The position numbers and the translations under genes were made by a program. Below the pieces are notes generated by a model, which saw nothing but the letters and a program-made list of their open reading frames with translations, had not been told where the DNA came from and made no database searches. A DNA stretch of 64,000 nucleotides from Synechococcus sp. RedBA-s. GTDB lineage: Bacteria > Cyanobacteriota > Cyanobacteriia > PCC-6307 > Cyanobiaceae. Below are positions 1 to 8,759 of the stretch, piece after piece. The stretch covers positions 38,454 to 102,453 of the forward strand of contig NZ_JAGQBF010000006.1 in the NCBI RefSeq assembly GCF_024345495.1. The letters are read 5' to 3'. Every line of letters starts with the position of its first letter. Position 1 is the stretch's first letter.

Positions 1-536
1 GCGCTCACCACCAGCCGGTTTGAGGCCCAGCGCCAGGGCCTCTGAGCCAGGCTGTGCACCAGCAGCAGCAGCAACGGCGCCAGCAGGTAGAACACCACGA
101 TCATCGAGATGTACCAGAGGGTCAGGGGTGGCTCCAGGCTGAAACTCGCGCTCAGCAGCGCCGCCCCGACGAACTGCCCGGGCTTGAGCAGTCCGCAGAG
201 ATCGAACAGCAGCAGGGCCGCCAGGTAGGGGGGGTAGATCCGGATCATCCGCCGCCGGTAGAACCGCCAGAGATCGGCGGTGTTGGTGATCCGGGATCTG
301 CCGATCAGGTACCCGGAAATCAGCACGAACAGCCCCAGCACCACCACCGTCAGTCGGTAAGTGATGTCGTTCTTGTAGCCATCGATCGATTCGGCGTAGC
401 CCAGCAGGTGCCAGAACCCGACGATCCAGAGGATGCAGCCGGCCCGCATCAGATCGATGGCCTGATTCCGCTGGCCCGGGGGCGGTGGGCTCAGGGCGGC
501 TGGAGGGCTGCTCCCGGGCGGCTGTTGCTCAGGCAT
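1..536 (-). CDS. Acyltransferase family 3 membrane protein (5' part, cut by window edge)
   Basis: The reverse strand is open from an ATG at 536 to the window edge, so only the first ~178 residues are present. A Pro-rich N-terminus is followed by RNQAIDLMRA, a hydrophobic segment with the FWHLLGY histidine, then LFVLISGYLIG, the basic stretch YRRRMIRIYPPY and LWYISMIVVFYLLAPL. This order is typical of OafA/acyltransferase-3 proteins, which transfer acyl groups to surface polysaccharides across the inner membrane. The start overlaps the stop of the upstream GH57 gene by 8 nt, so the two are probably cotranscribed. The substrate cannot be told from the sequence. The C-terminal two thirds lie outside the window. 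Confidence 0.8.
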   Translation of the reverse strand, partial: MPEQQPPGSSPPAALSPPPPGQRNQAIDLMRAGCILWIVGFWHLLGYAESIDGYKNDITYRLTVVVLGLFVLISGYLIGRSRITNTADLWRFYRRRMIRIYPPYLAALLLFDLCGLLKPGQFVGAALLSASFSLEPPLTLWYISMIVVFYLLAPLLLLLVHSLAQRPWRWASNRLVVS

Positions 537-2142
537 GGATGTGGGGTCGCTCGTCGGTGGGGGGAGGGGGCTGCTGGGTCTTGACGCTGGCCCAGTCCGC
601 CGCGTTCAGCTGGGGGAGTAGACAATCTTCAGCTTCAATGGCCTCCAGCCAGCCATCGGCCAGGGCTGCGCCGGTGTCGATGGCATGCATCAGCCGCCAG
701 AAGCGATCGAGATGGCGGTGGATCCGCTCCCGGGCCAGGCCGGTGGTGGTGCCGGCCCGCAGGATGAAGCTCCAGTCTGAACTCTGGGCCAGCAGCAGCT
801 CCCGTCCAGCCTGGGTGAGCAGCCGCCTCTGGCGCTCGCTGGCCACGCCGCCGTTCACCCGCTTCACCATGGCCGCGGAGGCCCGATGCCACTCCGGCAC
901 CACCCAGGCATTGCTCTGGTGGAGCCAGTAGTGGTGGTAGCCCCCCTGCCCCCAGCTGGAGGGGGAGGGCCGGCAGATCTGCAGGGACTCCTGCCGCTCC
1001 AGGGCGCCGCGCAGGCTGCTGAAGGCCACGCCGGCGCCAGGTCCCTGGCGGAACAGTTCGGCCAGGAACAGGGGCCCCTCGTACCACCAGTGGCCGAACA
1101 ACTCCGCATCAAAGGGTGCCACCAGCAGGGGGGGGCGGGCCATGGCCACCGCCAGCTCAGACAGCTCCTGGCGGCGTCCGGCCAGGTAGGCGCTGGCGTG
1201 CTCCGCCGTGCGCCGGGCCGCCGCTTCGGGCTCATAGGGCAGCTTCTGATCGAGCGGTGAGTCCTGGCTGCTGACCCGGTGCAGTTTCAGGCCCAGGGGC
1301 CTGGAGCTGGTGATGCCCTGGGCCTGGAGTTTGGCTTCGGGCAGATCCCAGCCCAGGTCACGGTGAAATTCCCGGTAACTGCCATCGCCTGGATACCCCT
1401 CCGACGCCGACCACACCGGCAGGGTGGCGGCGCCATCGCGGGCGAAGAAGGCGATGCCCGCCGGCGAGCAGATCGGGGCGTACACCCCATAGCGCGGCCG
1501 TGGCAGGGCATGCAGCAGGCCGTGGGCATCGAGCACGGCGTAGCGAAGTCCGCACTGCCGCAGCAGCTGATCAAGGCCCTCGTAGTAGGCGCACTCCGGC
1601 AGCCAGATGCCCAGGGGTCGCGCCCCCAGCAGGCGCTGGTGCTCGCGCACGGCGTTGATCAGCTGGGCCCGCACCGCTTCGGGGCTGTGGCGCAGCAGCG
1701 GCAGGTAGCCGTGGGTGGCGGCGCAGGTGAGCAGGTCCAGTACCCCGTCCTGCTGCAATTGCCGGAAGCGCTGCAACAGCTGGCCGCCGCTCTCGATCCA
1801 GCTTCGGCGGGTGCTCTCCAGGGTGTCGGCCAGGGCGGTGGCGGCGGCACGGTGGCTGGACGGGGCCGCCGCCAACAGGTGCTGGCGCTGGGCCAGCCAG
1901 TGGGGGAAGTGCGCGCTAAGCACTGGATCGTTGATCAGGCTCAGCAGGGTGGGTGAAAGGCCGAGGCTGAGGCGGGGGCGCTGGGAAGGATCATTCCGAC
2001 TGGCTTCCAGCATCTGCAGCAGCGGCAGATAACTCTCCAGCAGGGCCTGGAAGTACCAGTCTTCCTCCAGGGAGCCCGGCTGGCTGTTCCGGACAAAGGG
2101 GAGATGGGCATGAAGGACCAGGGCCAGGGTGCCTGTGGCCAT
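529..2142 (-). CDS. Glycoside hydrolase family 57 protein (alpha-glucan branching enzyme type)
   Basis: The protein has 537 residues from the ATG at 2142; a TTG at 2160 would add six. It opens with ALVLHAHLPFVR, the GH57 motif 1 histidines, followed by GIWLPECAYYEGLD with the GH57 nucleophile-region glutamate and PFDAELFGHWWYEGP near residue 350, which is the conserved acid/base motif. The C-terminal alpha-helical part matches the GH57/DUF1957 branching-enzyme architecture. It probably acts on glycogen-type alpha-1,4-glucans in the cytoplasm. The downstream acyltransferase overlaps it by 8 nt. It is transcribed divergently from the NYN-domain gene across a short region holding a perfect hairpin. 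Confidence 0.88.
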   Translation of the reverse strand: MATGTLALVLHAHLPFVRNSQPGSLEEDWYFQALLESYLPLLQMLEASRNDPSQRPRLSLGLSPTLLSLINDPVLSAHFPHWLAQRQHLLAAAPSSHRAAATALADTLESTRRSWIESGGQLLQRFRQLQQDGVLDLLTCAATHGYLPLLRHSPEAVRAQLINAVREHQRLLGARPLGIWLPECAYYEGLDQLLRQCGLRYAVLDAHGLLHALPRPRYGVYAPICSPAGIAFFARDGAATLPVWSASEGYPGDGSYREFHRDLGWDLPEAKLQAQGITSSRPLGLKLHRVSSQDSPLDQKLPYEPEAAARRTAEHASAYLAGRRQELSELAVAMARPPLLVAPFDAELFGHWWYEGPLFLAELFRQGPGAGVAFSSLRGALERQESLQICRPSPSSWGQGGYHHYWLHQSNAWVVPEWHRASAAMVKRVNGGVASERQRRLLTQAGRELLLAQSSDWSFILRAGTTTGLARERIHRHLDRFWRLMHAIDTGAALADGWLEAIEAEDCLLPQLNAADWASVKTQQPPPPTDERPHIHA

Positions 2143-2164
2143 CGACCATCCATCAATCAAGCCA

Positions 2165-2187
2165 CCTTACGGGGCCTGCCCGTAAGG
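2165..2187. promoter_or_regulatory. Perfect 9-bp inverted repeat in a divergent intergenic region
   Basis: CCTTACGGG and its exact complement CCCGTAAGG are separated by 5 nt. The repeat sits between the divergent starts of the GH57 gene (2142) and the NYN gene (2221). Its place and symmetry suit an operator or a transcript hairpin; there is no T-run, so an intrinsic terminator is unlikely. The binding factor is unknown. Confidence 0.4.
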
Positions 2188-2220
2188 GTTGGAACGGTCA
2201 CACGTCTCTACTCTGAAGGG

Positions 2221-2892
2221 ATGAGCCGCGATGGGTTTGGGGTGGATCAGGGCAAGATCCGGCGTGTGGTGATCGTCGATGGCCACGGCATGTTCTATGC
2301 CCAGCAGAAGCTGGGCTGGTTCTTCGATCCCCGCCGCCTGCTGGAGATGGCCGGCGCCGGGCCCGGCGTGGAACTGGATGGCGCCTACTGGTATCTGGGC
2401 CTGAAGGATCCCACGGATCAGCGGCCCTTCCGCGATGCCCTCACCAGCCTGGGCTTCACGGTTCGCAGCAAGCCCCTGCGGGAGTTCGGCGCCGACCCTG
2501 AGCACCGCCAGTTCGCCCGGGCGAATCTGGATGTGGAGATCTGTCTGGATCTGATGTTGGTGGCCCACCGTCTTGATGAGGTGTGGCTGTTGAGTGGCAG
2601 CCGGGATCTGGAGCGGGTGGTCGAAACCCTGCGGGCCAGGGGAGTGCGCATCACGCTGCTGAACACCGATGGCATGGTGCCCAGGGAGCTGCGCAATGCC
2701 GTGGATGTCTTCCTGGACCTGGCCGGGCACCGCCAGCAGCTGGAGAAGGCCGAAGCGACCCAGCCACCGGTGTTCCATCGGGCCAACGAGAGCTCCATGC
2801 GACTTGAGCCCCTCAGTCGCGAGCTGGTGCGGCGACCGCAGGAGCGTCAGGAAAGCAGTCCGCTCGAGGTGGTGATCGCACCGCCCCTCTAG
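2221..2892 (+). CDS. NYN-domain (LabA/DUF88-like) putative ribonuclease
   Basis: The 223-residue protein starts at MSRDGFG; the longer reading frame back to 2104 overlaps the divergent gene and is not needed. RRVVIVDGHGMFYAQ gives the first aspartate of a PIN-like NYN fold. LDVEICLDLMLVA and WLLSGSRDLERVVETLRARG supply the remaining acidic positions, and the Rossmann-like strand order is intact through about residue 165. NYN proteins of cyanobacteria include LabA, linked to clock output, and are thought to act on RNA. The last ~50 residues are polar and probably disordered. The target is unknown. Confidence 0.8.
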   Translation: MSRDGFGVDQGKIRRVVIVDGHGMFYAQQKLGWFFDPRRLLEMAGAGPGVELDGAYWYLGLKDPTDQRPFRDALTSLGFTVRSKPLREFGADPEHRQFARANLDVEICLDLMLVAHRLDEVWLLSGSRDLERVVETLRARGVRITLLNTDGMVPRELRNAVDVFLDLAGHRQQLEKAEATQPPVFHRANESSMRLEPLSRELVRRPQERQESSPLEVVIAPPL

Positions 2893-2931
2893 GATCGATT
2901 CAACTCATAGTCACATCGACTTGCAACGGTC

Positions 2932-4554
2932 ATGGCCAAGGACCCCGGCCGCGTACTGATCTTCGACACCACCCTGCGGGATGGTGAGCAATCCCCCGGG
3001 GCCAGCCTCAACCTGGAAGAGAAGCTGGCGATTGCCCACCAGCTCGCTCGCCTGCGGGTCGACATCATCGAAGCCGGCTTTCCCTTCGCCAGCCCCGGTG
3101 ATTTTAATGCGGTGCAGCGCATCGCCGCCGCCGTCGGTACCCCCGAAGGGCCGTTGATCTGTGGCCTGGCCCGGGCCGCCCGCGGTGACATCAAGGCCTG
3201 CGCCGAAGCGGTGACCCCCGCCGCCCGGCGGCGCATCCACACCTTCATCGCCACCAGCGACATTCACCTTGAGCACAAGCTGCGCAAGACCCGCGCCGAG
3301 GTGGTGGCGATCACCGCCGAGATGGTGGCCTACGCCCGCTCCCTTGTTGAGGATGTGGAGTTCTCCTGCGAGGACGCCGGTCGCTCCGATCCCCACTATC
3401 TCTATGAGGTAATCGAGGCCGCCATCAGTGCTGGCGCCACCACCATCAACATCCCCGACACCGTCGGATACACCACGCCGGCTGAATTCGGGGGGCTGAT
3501 CGCCGGCATCGAGGCCCACGTTCCAAACATCGATCAGGCGGTGATCTCGGTGCACGGCCACAACGACCTGGGCCTGGCGGTGGCCAACTTCCTCGAGGCG
3601 GTCAAAAATGGCGCCCGCCAGCTGGAGTGCACGATCAACGGCATCGGCGAGCGGGCCGGCAATGCCTCCCTCGAGGAGCTGGTGATGGCACTACACGTGC
3701 GTCGGGCCTACTTCAACCCCTTCCTCGGCCGCGAAGCGAGCAGCACAGAGCCGCTCACGGGGGTGCGCACCGAAGAGATCTACAAGACCTCCCGCTTGGT
3801 GAGCAACCTCACCGGCATGGCGGTGCAGCCCAACAAGGCGATCGTGGGGGCCAACGCCTTCGCCCATGAATCGGGCATCCACCAGGACGGTGTGCTCAAG
3901 AACCGCCTCACCTACGAGATCGTCGATGCCCGCACCATCGGCCTGGCCGACAACCGCCTCTCCCTGGGCAAGCTCAGCGGCCGCAGTGCCTTCAGGGCGC
4001 GCCTGGAGGATCTCGGTTACACCCTCGAGCGCGACGACCTCGACGAGGCCTTTGCCCGCTTCAAGGAGCTGGCCGATCGCAAGCGCGAGATCACCGACCG
4101 GGATCTGGAGGCGATCGTCAGTGATCAGGCCCAGCAGACCGAGGCCCGCTACGTGCTCAAGCTGGTGCAGGTGAGCACGGGCACCAACCTGAGACCCACC
4201 GCCACCGTCACCCTTACCACCAGCGATGGGGCTGAGCTCACCGAGGCCGCCATCGGCACCGGTCCCGTGGATGCCGTCTACCAGGCGCTCAACAGCCTGG
4301 CGGGGGTGCCCAACGAGCTGGTGGAGTTCAGTGTCAAGTCGGTCACCGAAGGCATTGACGCCATGGGGGAGGTCACGATTCGCCTACGCCACCAGGGGGT
4401 GCTCTACGCCGGCCATGCCGCCGACACCGATATCGTCGTGGCCGCCGCCCAGGCCTTCGTCAATGCCCTCAACCGCCTGGTGCACGGGATGGAGCGCCAG
4501 CCCCTGCACCCCCAGAAGGCGTTTCTGCCGGTGGCGGAGCTGCCGCGGCTGTGA
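2932..4554 (+). CDS. leuA: 2-isopropylmalate synthase
   Basis: The 540-residue protein condenses acetyl-CoA with 2-ketoisovalerate in the first committed step of leucine synthesis. [16 protein letters not shown] is the HMGL-like TIM-barrel signature, [12 protein letters not shown] supplies metal-binding histidines, and [13 protein letters not shown] is the second signature. The HESGIHQDG motif of the linker follows, then a C-terminal LeuA dimer/regulatory domain from about residue 390, so it is probably leucine-inhibited. Length is normal for the long LeuA class. Its stop overlaps the GTG start of the next gene (GTGA). Confidence 0.97.
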   Translation: MAKDPGRVLIFDTTLRDGEQSPGASLNLEEKLAIAHQLARLRVDIIEAGFPFASPGDFNAVQRIAAAVGTPEGPLICGLARAARGDIKACAEAVTPAARRRIHTFIATSDIHLEHKLRKTRAEVVAITAEMVAYARSLVEDVEFSCEDAGRSDPHYLYEVIEAAISAGATTINIPDTVGYTTPAEFGGLIAGIEAHVPNIDQAVISVHGHNDLGLAVANFLEAVKNGARQLECTINGIGERAGNASLEELVMALHVRRAYFNPFLGREASSTEPLTGVRTEEIYKTSRLVSNLTGMAVQPNKAIVGANAFAHESGIHQDGVLKNRLTYEIVDARTIGLADNRLSLGKLSGRSAFRARLEDLGYTLERDDLDEAFARFKELADRKREITDRDLEAIVSDQAQQTEARYVLKLVQVSTGTNLRPTATVTLTTSDGAELTEAAIGTGPVDAVYQALNSLAGVPNELVEFSVKSVTEGIDAMGEVTIRLRHQGVLYAGHAADTDIVVAAAQAFVNALNRLVHGMERQPLHPQKAFLPVAELPRL

Positions 4555-5384
4555 AGGAGCAGCGGCCTCTCTGGGCGAGCGCCCTGCAACTGGGGGCCCT
4601 GCTGCTGCTGGCCCTGCTGATGCTGGTGCCGCTGCTTTGGCTGGTGAGCACCTCGCTCAAGGGCCCCGCTGAAGACATCTTCTCCACCCCACCGGCGCTG
4701 ATCCCATCCCAGCCGAGCCTGGAGGCCTATAGCCGTCTCTTCGCCGACTATCCCCTCGGCCTGTACCTCTTCAACAGCACGGTGGTGAGCCTGCTGGCGG
4801 TGCTGGGGAACCTGTTGTTCTGTTCGCTGGCGGCCTATCCCCTGGCGCGCATGCGTTTCGCCGGCCGCGGCCTGGTGCTGGCCCTGGTGGTGGCCACCAT
4901 CTTGATTCCCTTCCAGGTGGTGATGATTCCGCTCTACCTGATGATGGTGCAGCTGGGTCTGCGAAATACGCTCTGGGCCCTGATCATTCCCCAGGCCGCC
5001 ACGGCCTTCGGCATTTTTCTGTTGCGCCAGAGTTTTCTAGGCGTGCCGGTGGAACTGGAGGAAGCGGCCCGCATCGATGGCTGCACGCCGGTGGGCGAAT
5101 GGTGGAACGTGATGATTCCCGCCGCGCGGGCTGATCTGATCACCCTGGCGATGTTTGTGTTCATCGGCACCTGGAGTGATTTCCTCTGGCCGCTGGTGAT
5201 CCTCGACGACCCCAGGCTGTACACCCTGCCCCTGGGGCTGCAGCAACTGGCCAGCAGCTTCTCCCTCGACTGGCGTCTGGTGGCAGCTGGATCGGTGGTG
5301 TCGATCCTGCCGGTGCTGGTGCTGTTCGTGCTGTTGCAGCGCTACATCCTCCCCAGTGCCAGCGGCGATGCGGTGAAGGGCTGA
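4551..5384 (+). CDS. Sugar ABC transporter permease, MalG/GgtD family
   Basis: The 277-residue inner-membrane protein has about six hydrophobic segments and the [10 protein letters not shown] loop (EAA motif) that contacts the ATPase. It matches the MalG-type second permease of carbohydrate uptake systems. GgtD, the glucosylglycerol/sucrose permease of cyanobacteria, is the closest idea by family. The GTG start overlaps the leuA stop by 4 nt, so it is translationally coupled to leuA, although no functional link is known. No partner permease, binding protein or ATPase of this system is adjacent, so the rest must be encoded elsewhere. Confidence 0.85.
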   Translation: MKEQRPLWASALQLGALLLLALLMLVPLLWLVSTSLKGPAEDIFSTPPALIPSQPSLEAYSRLFADYPLGLYLFNSTVVSLLAVLGNLLFCSLAAYPLARMRFAGRGLVLALVVATILIPFQVVMIPLYLMMVQLGLRNTLWALIIPQAATAFGIFLLRQSFLGVPVELEEAARIDGCTPVGEWWNVMIPAARADLITLAMFVFIGTWSDFLWPLVILDDPRLYTLPLGLQQLASSFSLDWRLVAAGSVVSILPVLVLFVLLQRYILPSASGDAVKG

Positions 5385-5483
5385 AGCAGCCCCACTGTGC
5401 GAACAAACGCATCGCCAGGCCTTGGTTGGTGCTGCCCTCGGTACTGTGCGGGCTCAAGAGTCGATTACCCACCGGGCGCCGGA

Positions 5484-6479
5484 ATGGAGACCAGCCTGGT
5501 TCTGCAGAATCTGCTTTCACCGCCGGTGCTGTTCTTCGCCCTCGGGGTGATCGCCGTGCTGGTGGGATCCGACCTGGAGATTCCGGCACCCCTGCCGAAG
5601 CTGTTCTCCCTTTACCTGCTGCTGGCGATCGGCTTCAAGGGGGGGGTGGAGCTGCTCCACAGCGGCCTCGGACCCCAGGTGATCAGCACGATCGCGGCGG
5701 CGATGCTGATGTCGGCCCTGGTGCCCCTGTACAGCTTCCTGGTACTGAAGCGCCAGCTCGACACCTTCAACGCAGCGGCGATTGCCGCCACCTACGGCTC
5801 CATCAGTGCCGTCACCTTCATCACCGCCGAGAGCTTCCTGGGCATCACGGGCATGGCCCACGACGGCTTCATGGTGGCGGCCCTGGCGCTGATGGAATCT
5901 CCGGCGATCATCGTCGGCCTGCTGCTGGTGAAGCTGGCCTCCAGCGACGCGCAGCAGGAACCCCGGGAGGGGATCCGCTGGGGCTCGCTGCTGCATGAAG
6001 CTTTCCTGAACAGCTCCGTGCTGCTGCTGGTGGGCAGCCTGGTGATCGGTGGGTTGGTGGCGGCCTTCAGTCCGTCGGGGCTGGGGAAGATGGAGCCCTT
6101 CACCGGTGAACTCTTCTACGGAGCCCTCAGCTTCTTCCTGCTCGACATGGGCATCGTCGCGGCCCAGCGGGTGGGAGATCTCAGGCGGGCCGGGGCCTTC
6201 CTGATCGGTTTCGCCGTGCTGATGCCGCTGTTCAATGCCGGGATCGGCCTGGCGGTGTCCTGGCTGCTGGGCCTGCCCCAGGGGGATGCGCTGCTGTTCA
6301 TGGTGCTCAGTGCCAGTGCCTCCTACATCGCCGTGCCGGCGGCGATGCGCATGACGGTGCCCCAGGCCAACCCGAGCCTGTACATCTCCACCGCCCTGGG
6401 GGTGACCTTCCCGTTCAACATCGTCGTAGGCATTCCGCTCTACATGGCGATGGTGAGGCTGGTCATCCCTGCCGCCTAA
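5484..6479 (+). CDS. sbtA: Sodium-dependent bicarbonate transporter SbtA
   Basis: The 331-residue polytopic membrane protein starts at METSLVLQ; upstream codons in the same frame give no plausible N-terminus. It contains the SbtA repeats, including YLLLAIGFKGG, the AATYGSISAVTF substrate/sodium-site segment and the matching SASASYIAVPAAMR in the second half. SbtA imports bicarbonate with sodium and feeds the carboxysome. The sbtB gene follows after 27 nt, the usual pairing, which strongly supports the call. Expression in relatives rises under low CO2; no CcmR site could be identified here by eye. Confidence 0.95.
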   Translation: METSLVLQNLLSPPVLFFALGVIAVLVGSDLEIPAPLPKLFSLYLLLAIGFKGGVELLHSGLGPQVISTIAAAMLMSALVPLYSFLVLKRQLDTFNAAAIAATYGSISAVTFITAESFLGITGMAHDGFMVAALALMESPAIIVGLLLVKLASSDAQQEPREGIRWGSLLHEAFLNSSVLLLVGSLVIGGLVAAFSPSGLGKMEPFTGELFYGALSFFLLDMGIVAAQRVGDLRRAGAFLIGFAVLMPLFNAGIGLAVSWLLGLPQGDALLFMVLSASASYIAVPAAMRMTVPQANPSLYISTALGVTFPFNIVVGIPLYMAMVRLVIPAA

Positions 6480-6506
6480 CCCCTCTCTGACTCACCGTTC
6501 CCAGCC

Positions 6507-6788
6507 ATGCAACGCCTCGATCTGATCTGCAGTGAACGGGAACTCGAGCGGGTGGTGCACCTAATCGATGAAGCCGGAGCTCCGGGCTACTCGGTGATCC
6601 GCCATGTCACCGGCCGCGGTCCCCATGGCTCCGTCTCGGAGTCGATGGAATTCAGCGGCCTGGGCGCCAACGTTCACGTGATCGTGTTCTGTGCCATCGA
6701 GGAGCTGGAGACCCTTCGCAAGGGGCTCCGGCCGATCCTGGAGTACTACGGAGGCGTCGGCTTCGTGTCCCAGGCCGAACCCTTCTGA
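6507..6788 (+). CDS. sbtB: SbtB, PII-like regulator of SbtA
   Basis: The 93-residue protein has the ferredoxin-like PII fold pattern, with GYSVIRHVTGRGPHG forming the T-loop region and VHVIVFCAIEELETL the following strand and helix. SbtB trimers bind adenine nucleotides, including cAMP and AMP, and plug or release SbtA at the membrane. The protein ends at YYGGVGFVSQAEPF and lacks the C-terminal CGPxGC redox R-loop known from Synechocystis-type SbtB. It lies 27 nt downstream of sbtA, surely in the same operon. Confidence 0.93.
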   Translation: MQRLDLICSERELERVVHLIDEAGAPGYSVIRHVTGRGPHGSVSESMEFSGLGANVHVIVFCAIEELETLRKGLRPILEYYGGVGFVSQAEPF

Positions 6789-6809
6789 GCACCAGCCACT
6801 CATTCCTCC

Positions 6810-7466
6810 ATGGCCAGCGATCCCACCATCGCCGCGTTCGGCTCCAGCTTCACCGCCATCACCCTGGCAGAGCTGGGGGACAAGACCTTCTTTGTGGCTT
6901 TCCTTCTGGCTGCTCGCCACCGGGCCCGCTGGGTGTTCCTGGGGGCCTTCGCTGCCCTGGCGGCGGTCACGCTGATTTCATTGGCCCTGGGCCTGGGCCT
7001 GCGCAGTTTGCTGCCGCAGGAGCTGGTGCCCTGGCTGGCGGCCCTGCTCTTCGGCGGGTTCGGCCTCAAGCTGCTGATCGACGCCCAGGCCATGGGTGCC
7101 CAGGCCGCAGAGCAGGAGGCCCAGGCGGCCGAGGATCTGGTCAATGCCGCCGAAACCAACCAGGACCAGAGCCGCCAGAGCCGGACGGGGGGGTGGCAGG
7201 TGGTGCGAGAAGCCTTCCTGCTGGTGTTCATGGCCGAGCTGGGGGATCGCACCCAGTTCGCCACTATTTTTCTGGCCACCGCGCCGGGGTTCACCTTCAA
7301 CGCCCTGCTGGCGGGCACCCTGGCGGGCCATGCCCTGGTCACCGCTCTGGCGGTGGGGGCGGGCAAATGGGTCGGTCAGCTGCTCTCTGAGCGCCTGCTT
7401 TACCGGCTCAGTGGGGGCCTGTTCCTGGCATTCGCCGTGGTGGCCCTGAAGCAGGCCCTGGGCTGA
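6810..7466 (+). CDS. mnx: GDT1/UPF0016 family manganese exporter (Mnx-like)
   Basis: The 218-residue membrane protein carries two inverted copies of the family signature, ITLAELGDKTFF near residue 17 and VFMAELGDRTQFA near residue 145. They are joined by a polar, Gln/Ala-rich cytoplasmic loop. The acidic residues of both E-x-G-D-(K/R)-T motifs form the cation site. In Synechocystis, Mnx removes excess manganese from the cytoplasm and loads the thylakoid lumen for photosystem II. It begins 21 nt after sbtB and may share that transcript. A strong hairpin follows its stop. Confidence 0.9.
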   Translation: MASDPTIAAFGSSFTAITLAELGDKTFFVAFLLAARHRARWVFLGAFAALAAVTLISLALGLGLRSLLPQELVPWLAALLFGGFGLKLLIDAQAMGAQAAEQEAQAAEDLVNAAETNQDQSRQSRTGGWQVVREAFLLVFMAELGDRTQFATIFLATAPGFTFNALLAGTLAGHALVTALAVGAGKWVGQLLSERLLYRLSGGLFLAFAVVALKQALG

Positions 7467-7474
7467 GGGTCAGC

Positions 7475-7509
7475 ATCTGGGGCTCTGGCCACTGCCCAGA
7501 GCCCCAGAT
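7475..7509. terminator. Strong hairpin between convergent genes, likely bidirectional terminator
   Basis: A perfect 14-bp stem, ATCTGGGGCTCTGG with its complement, encloses a 7-nt loop. It lies 8 bases after the Mnx stop codon and 30 bases before the stop of the opposing DUF6464 gene. A T-run is weak (CCATTTG), so termination is inferred from the stem strength and the convergent position. Confidence 0.7.
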
Positions 7510-7539
7510 CCATTTGTGCCGCAGGGCTCAGGGCTGCCC

Positions 7540-7902
7540 TCAGCCCTGGCGCCCGCTGTGGTGGGCACAGCGCTCGCAGGGGCCATCGGGCAACACGGCG
7601 CAGCGCAACAGTGGTGAGCGGGCATTGAAGCGACAGCTGGGATCGCCGATCACCCAGCCACCGTTCCACCAGCGCGCCTCCCTGGGCTGACGCTCGGCTT
7701 TCACCTGCAGGGCGATGCTGGCCAGTTCATAGCGGCCATTGCGCAGCTGGTAGCGGTGGTGCCGCTGAAGCACCAGGAAACTGCGGTGGCCATGGAGAAA
7801 CCAGCGGCCAGGCTGGGGAATCTCAGCCAGGTCCTCCAGCTCGAGTTGGGCCAGCAACTGCCCGCTGCCGGCCTGGCGAAGTTCGATGCGCAGGGCCTTC
7901 AG
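7540..7902 (-). CDS. DUF6464-like cyanobacterial protein
   Basis: About 120 residues if translation begins at a CTG overlapping the terC stop (CTGA), or 105 from a TTG at 7857. The frame upstream of the TTG encodes a plausible first beta-strand (RIELRQAG), so the longer form is preferred, but no ATG or GTG exists. PGRWFLHGHRSFLVLQRHHRY, then NGRYELASIALQV and WVIGDPSCRFNARSPLLRCAV, match a family kept in Synechococcus. The C-terminal Cys-x2-Cys (CERCAH) may bind metal. Function unknown. It is the last gene of the terC operon. Confidence 0.7.
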   Translation of the reverse strand: MKALRIELRQAGSGQLLAQLELEDLAEIPQPGRWFLHGHRSFLVLQRHHRYQLRNGRYELASIALQVKAERQPREARWWNGGWVIGDPSCRFNARSPLLRCAVLPDGPCERCAHHSGRQG

Positions 7903-8699
7903 GGGTTCACCTCACCGGCCGCGTTGCTGACACGCCTGGAGAAGCCCCAGAGGAAGAGAAGCGCCACCAGCAGCAGCAGGGTCCATTCGGGGGGCACCAG
8001 CTGGGGCAGTCCGAGGCGGAGCAGCAGGCGCAGCCCCACCAGGCCGACAGCCAGGTATCCGGCCCGCTCCAGGTTGGGGTAGATCCCCAGCCAGCGGATG
8101 AACAGCTCGGCGGTGAGGCGCAGGGCGATCACGCCGATCACTCCGCCAGTCATCACCAGCCAGAGCCGATCGCTCACAGCGACCGCGGCGGCCACGCTGT
8201 CGATGGAGAAGGCCAGGTCGGTGACTGCCAGGGTGACCACCACGGACCCCAGCCCCACTCCCAGCCCCACGGCTGAGGCAGGGCCACTGGAGCTGGTGGC
8301 CGCCTGAGGGCCCTGCTGATCCATGGCCGCGGCAGCGCCTGTGGCGGGTGAAGGCCCATCGCGGTTGGCCTCATCTCCGGGCCGCAGCAGATTGGAGCCG
8401 CTCAGCCAGAGCAGATAGGCAGCGGCGGCCAGCTGCAGGGGCCAGAAGTTCAGCACCCAGCGGGCCAGCAGGATCAGCCCCAAGCGGAAGACCAGGGCCA
8501 GACCGAGGCCGAGGTTGAGGGCCTGACGCTGGAGCTGTGGATCCTGCAGCCGCCTGGCGATGGCCGCCAGGGCAATGGCGTTGTCGGCAGAGAGCACCGC
8601 TTCAAGAGCCACCAGCAGCGGCAGCAGTAGCAGCAGCTCTCCCCATTGATCCGCCTCTTGTATCAGGGGTGTGAGGGAGGAGATCGACTCCGCTTCCAT
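7899..8699 (-). CDS. TerC family integral membrane protein
   Basis: The 266-residue protein starts at MEAESISSL; a longer frame to 8975 overlaps the divergent gene and reads as Cys-rich nonsense. LEAVLSADNAIALAAIA and VTDLAFSIDSVAAAVA are the two acidic TerC transmembrane motifs with conserved aspartates. TerC/Alx proteins are linked to metal ion efflux, especially manganese, and the plant homologue helps insert thylakoid proteins. A polar loop of ~45 residues divides the two halves. The mnx gene lies close by on the other strand. Confidence 0.85.
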   Translation of the reverse strand: MEAESISSLTPLIQEADQWGELLLLLPLLVALEAVLSADNAIALAAIARRLQDPQLQRQALNLGLGLALVFRLGLILLARWVLNFWPLQLAAAAYLLWLSGSNLLRPGDEANRDGPSPATGAAAAMDQQGPQAATSSSGPASAVGLGVGLGSVVVTLAVTDLAFSIDSVAAAVAVSDRLWLVMTGGVIGVIALRLTAELFIRWLGIYPNLERAGYLAVGLVGLRLLLRLGLPQLVPPEWTLLLLVALLFLWGFSRRVSNAAGEVNP

Positions 8700-8759
8700 T
8701 GGCCTGCAGCGGGTTCGGTGGCGCCACTCTAGAAAGTCCCCTTCACCGACTCCCCTGTG

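Noticed and set aside
7475..7509. Hairpin considered as a small RNA or operator
   Set aside because: Its position between two convergent stops and its strong stem fit a terminator better.
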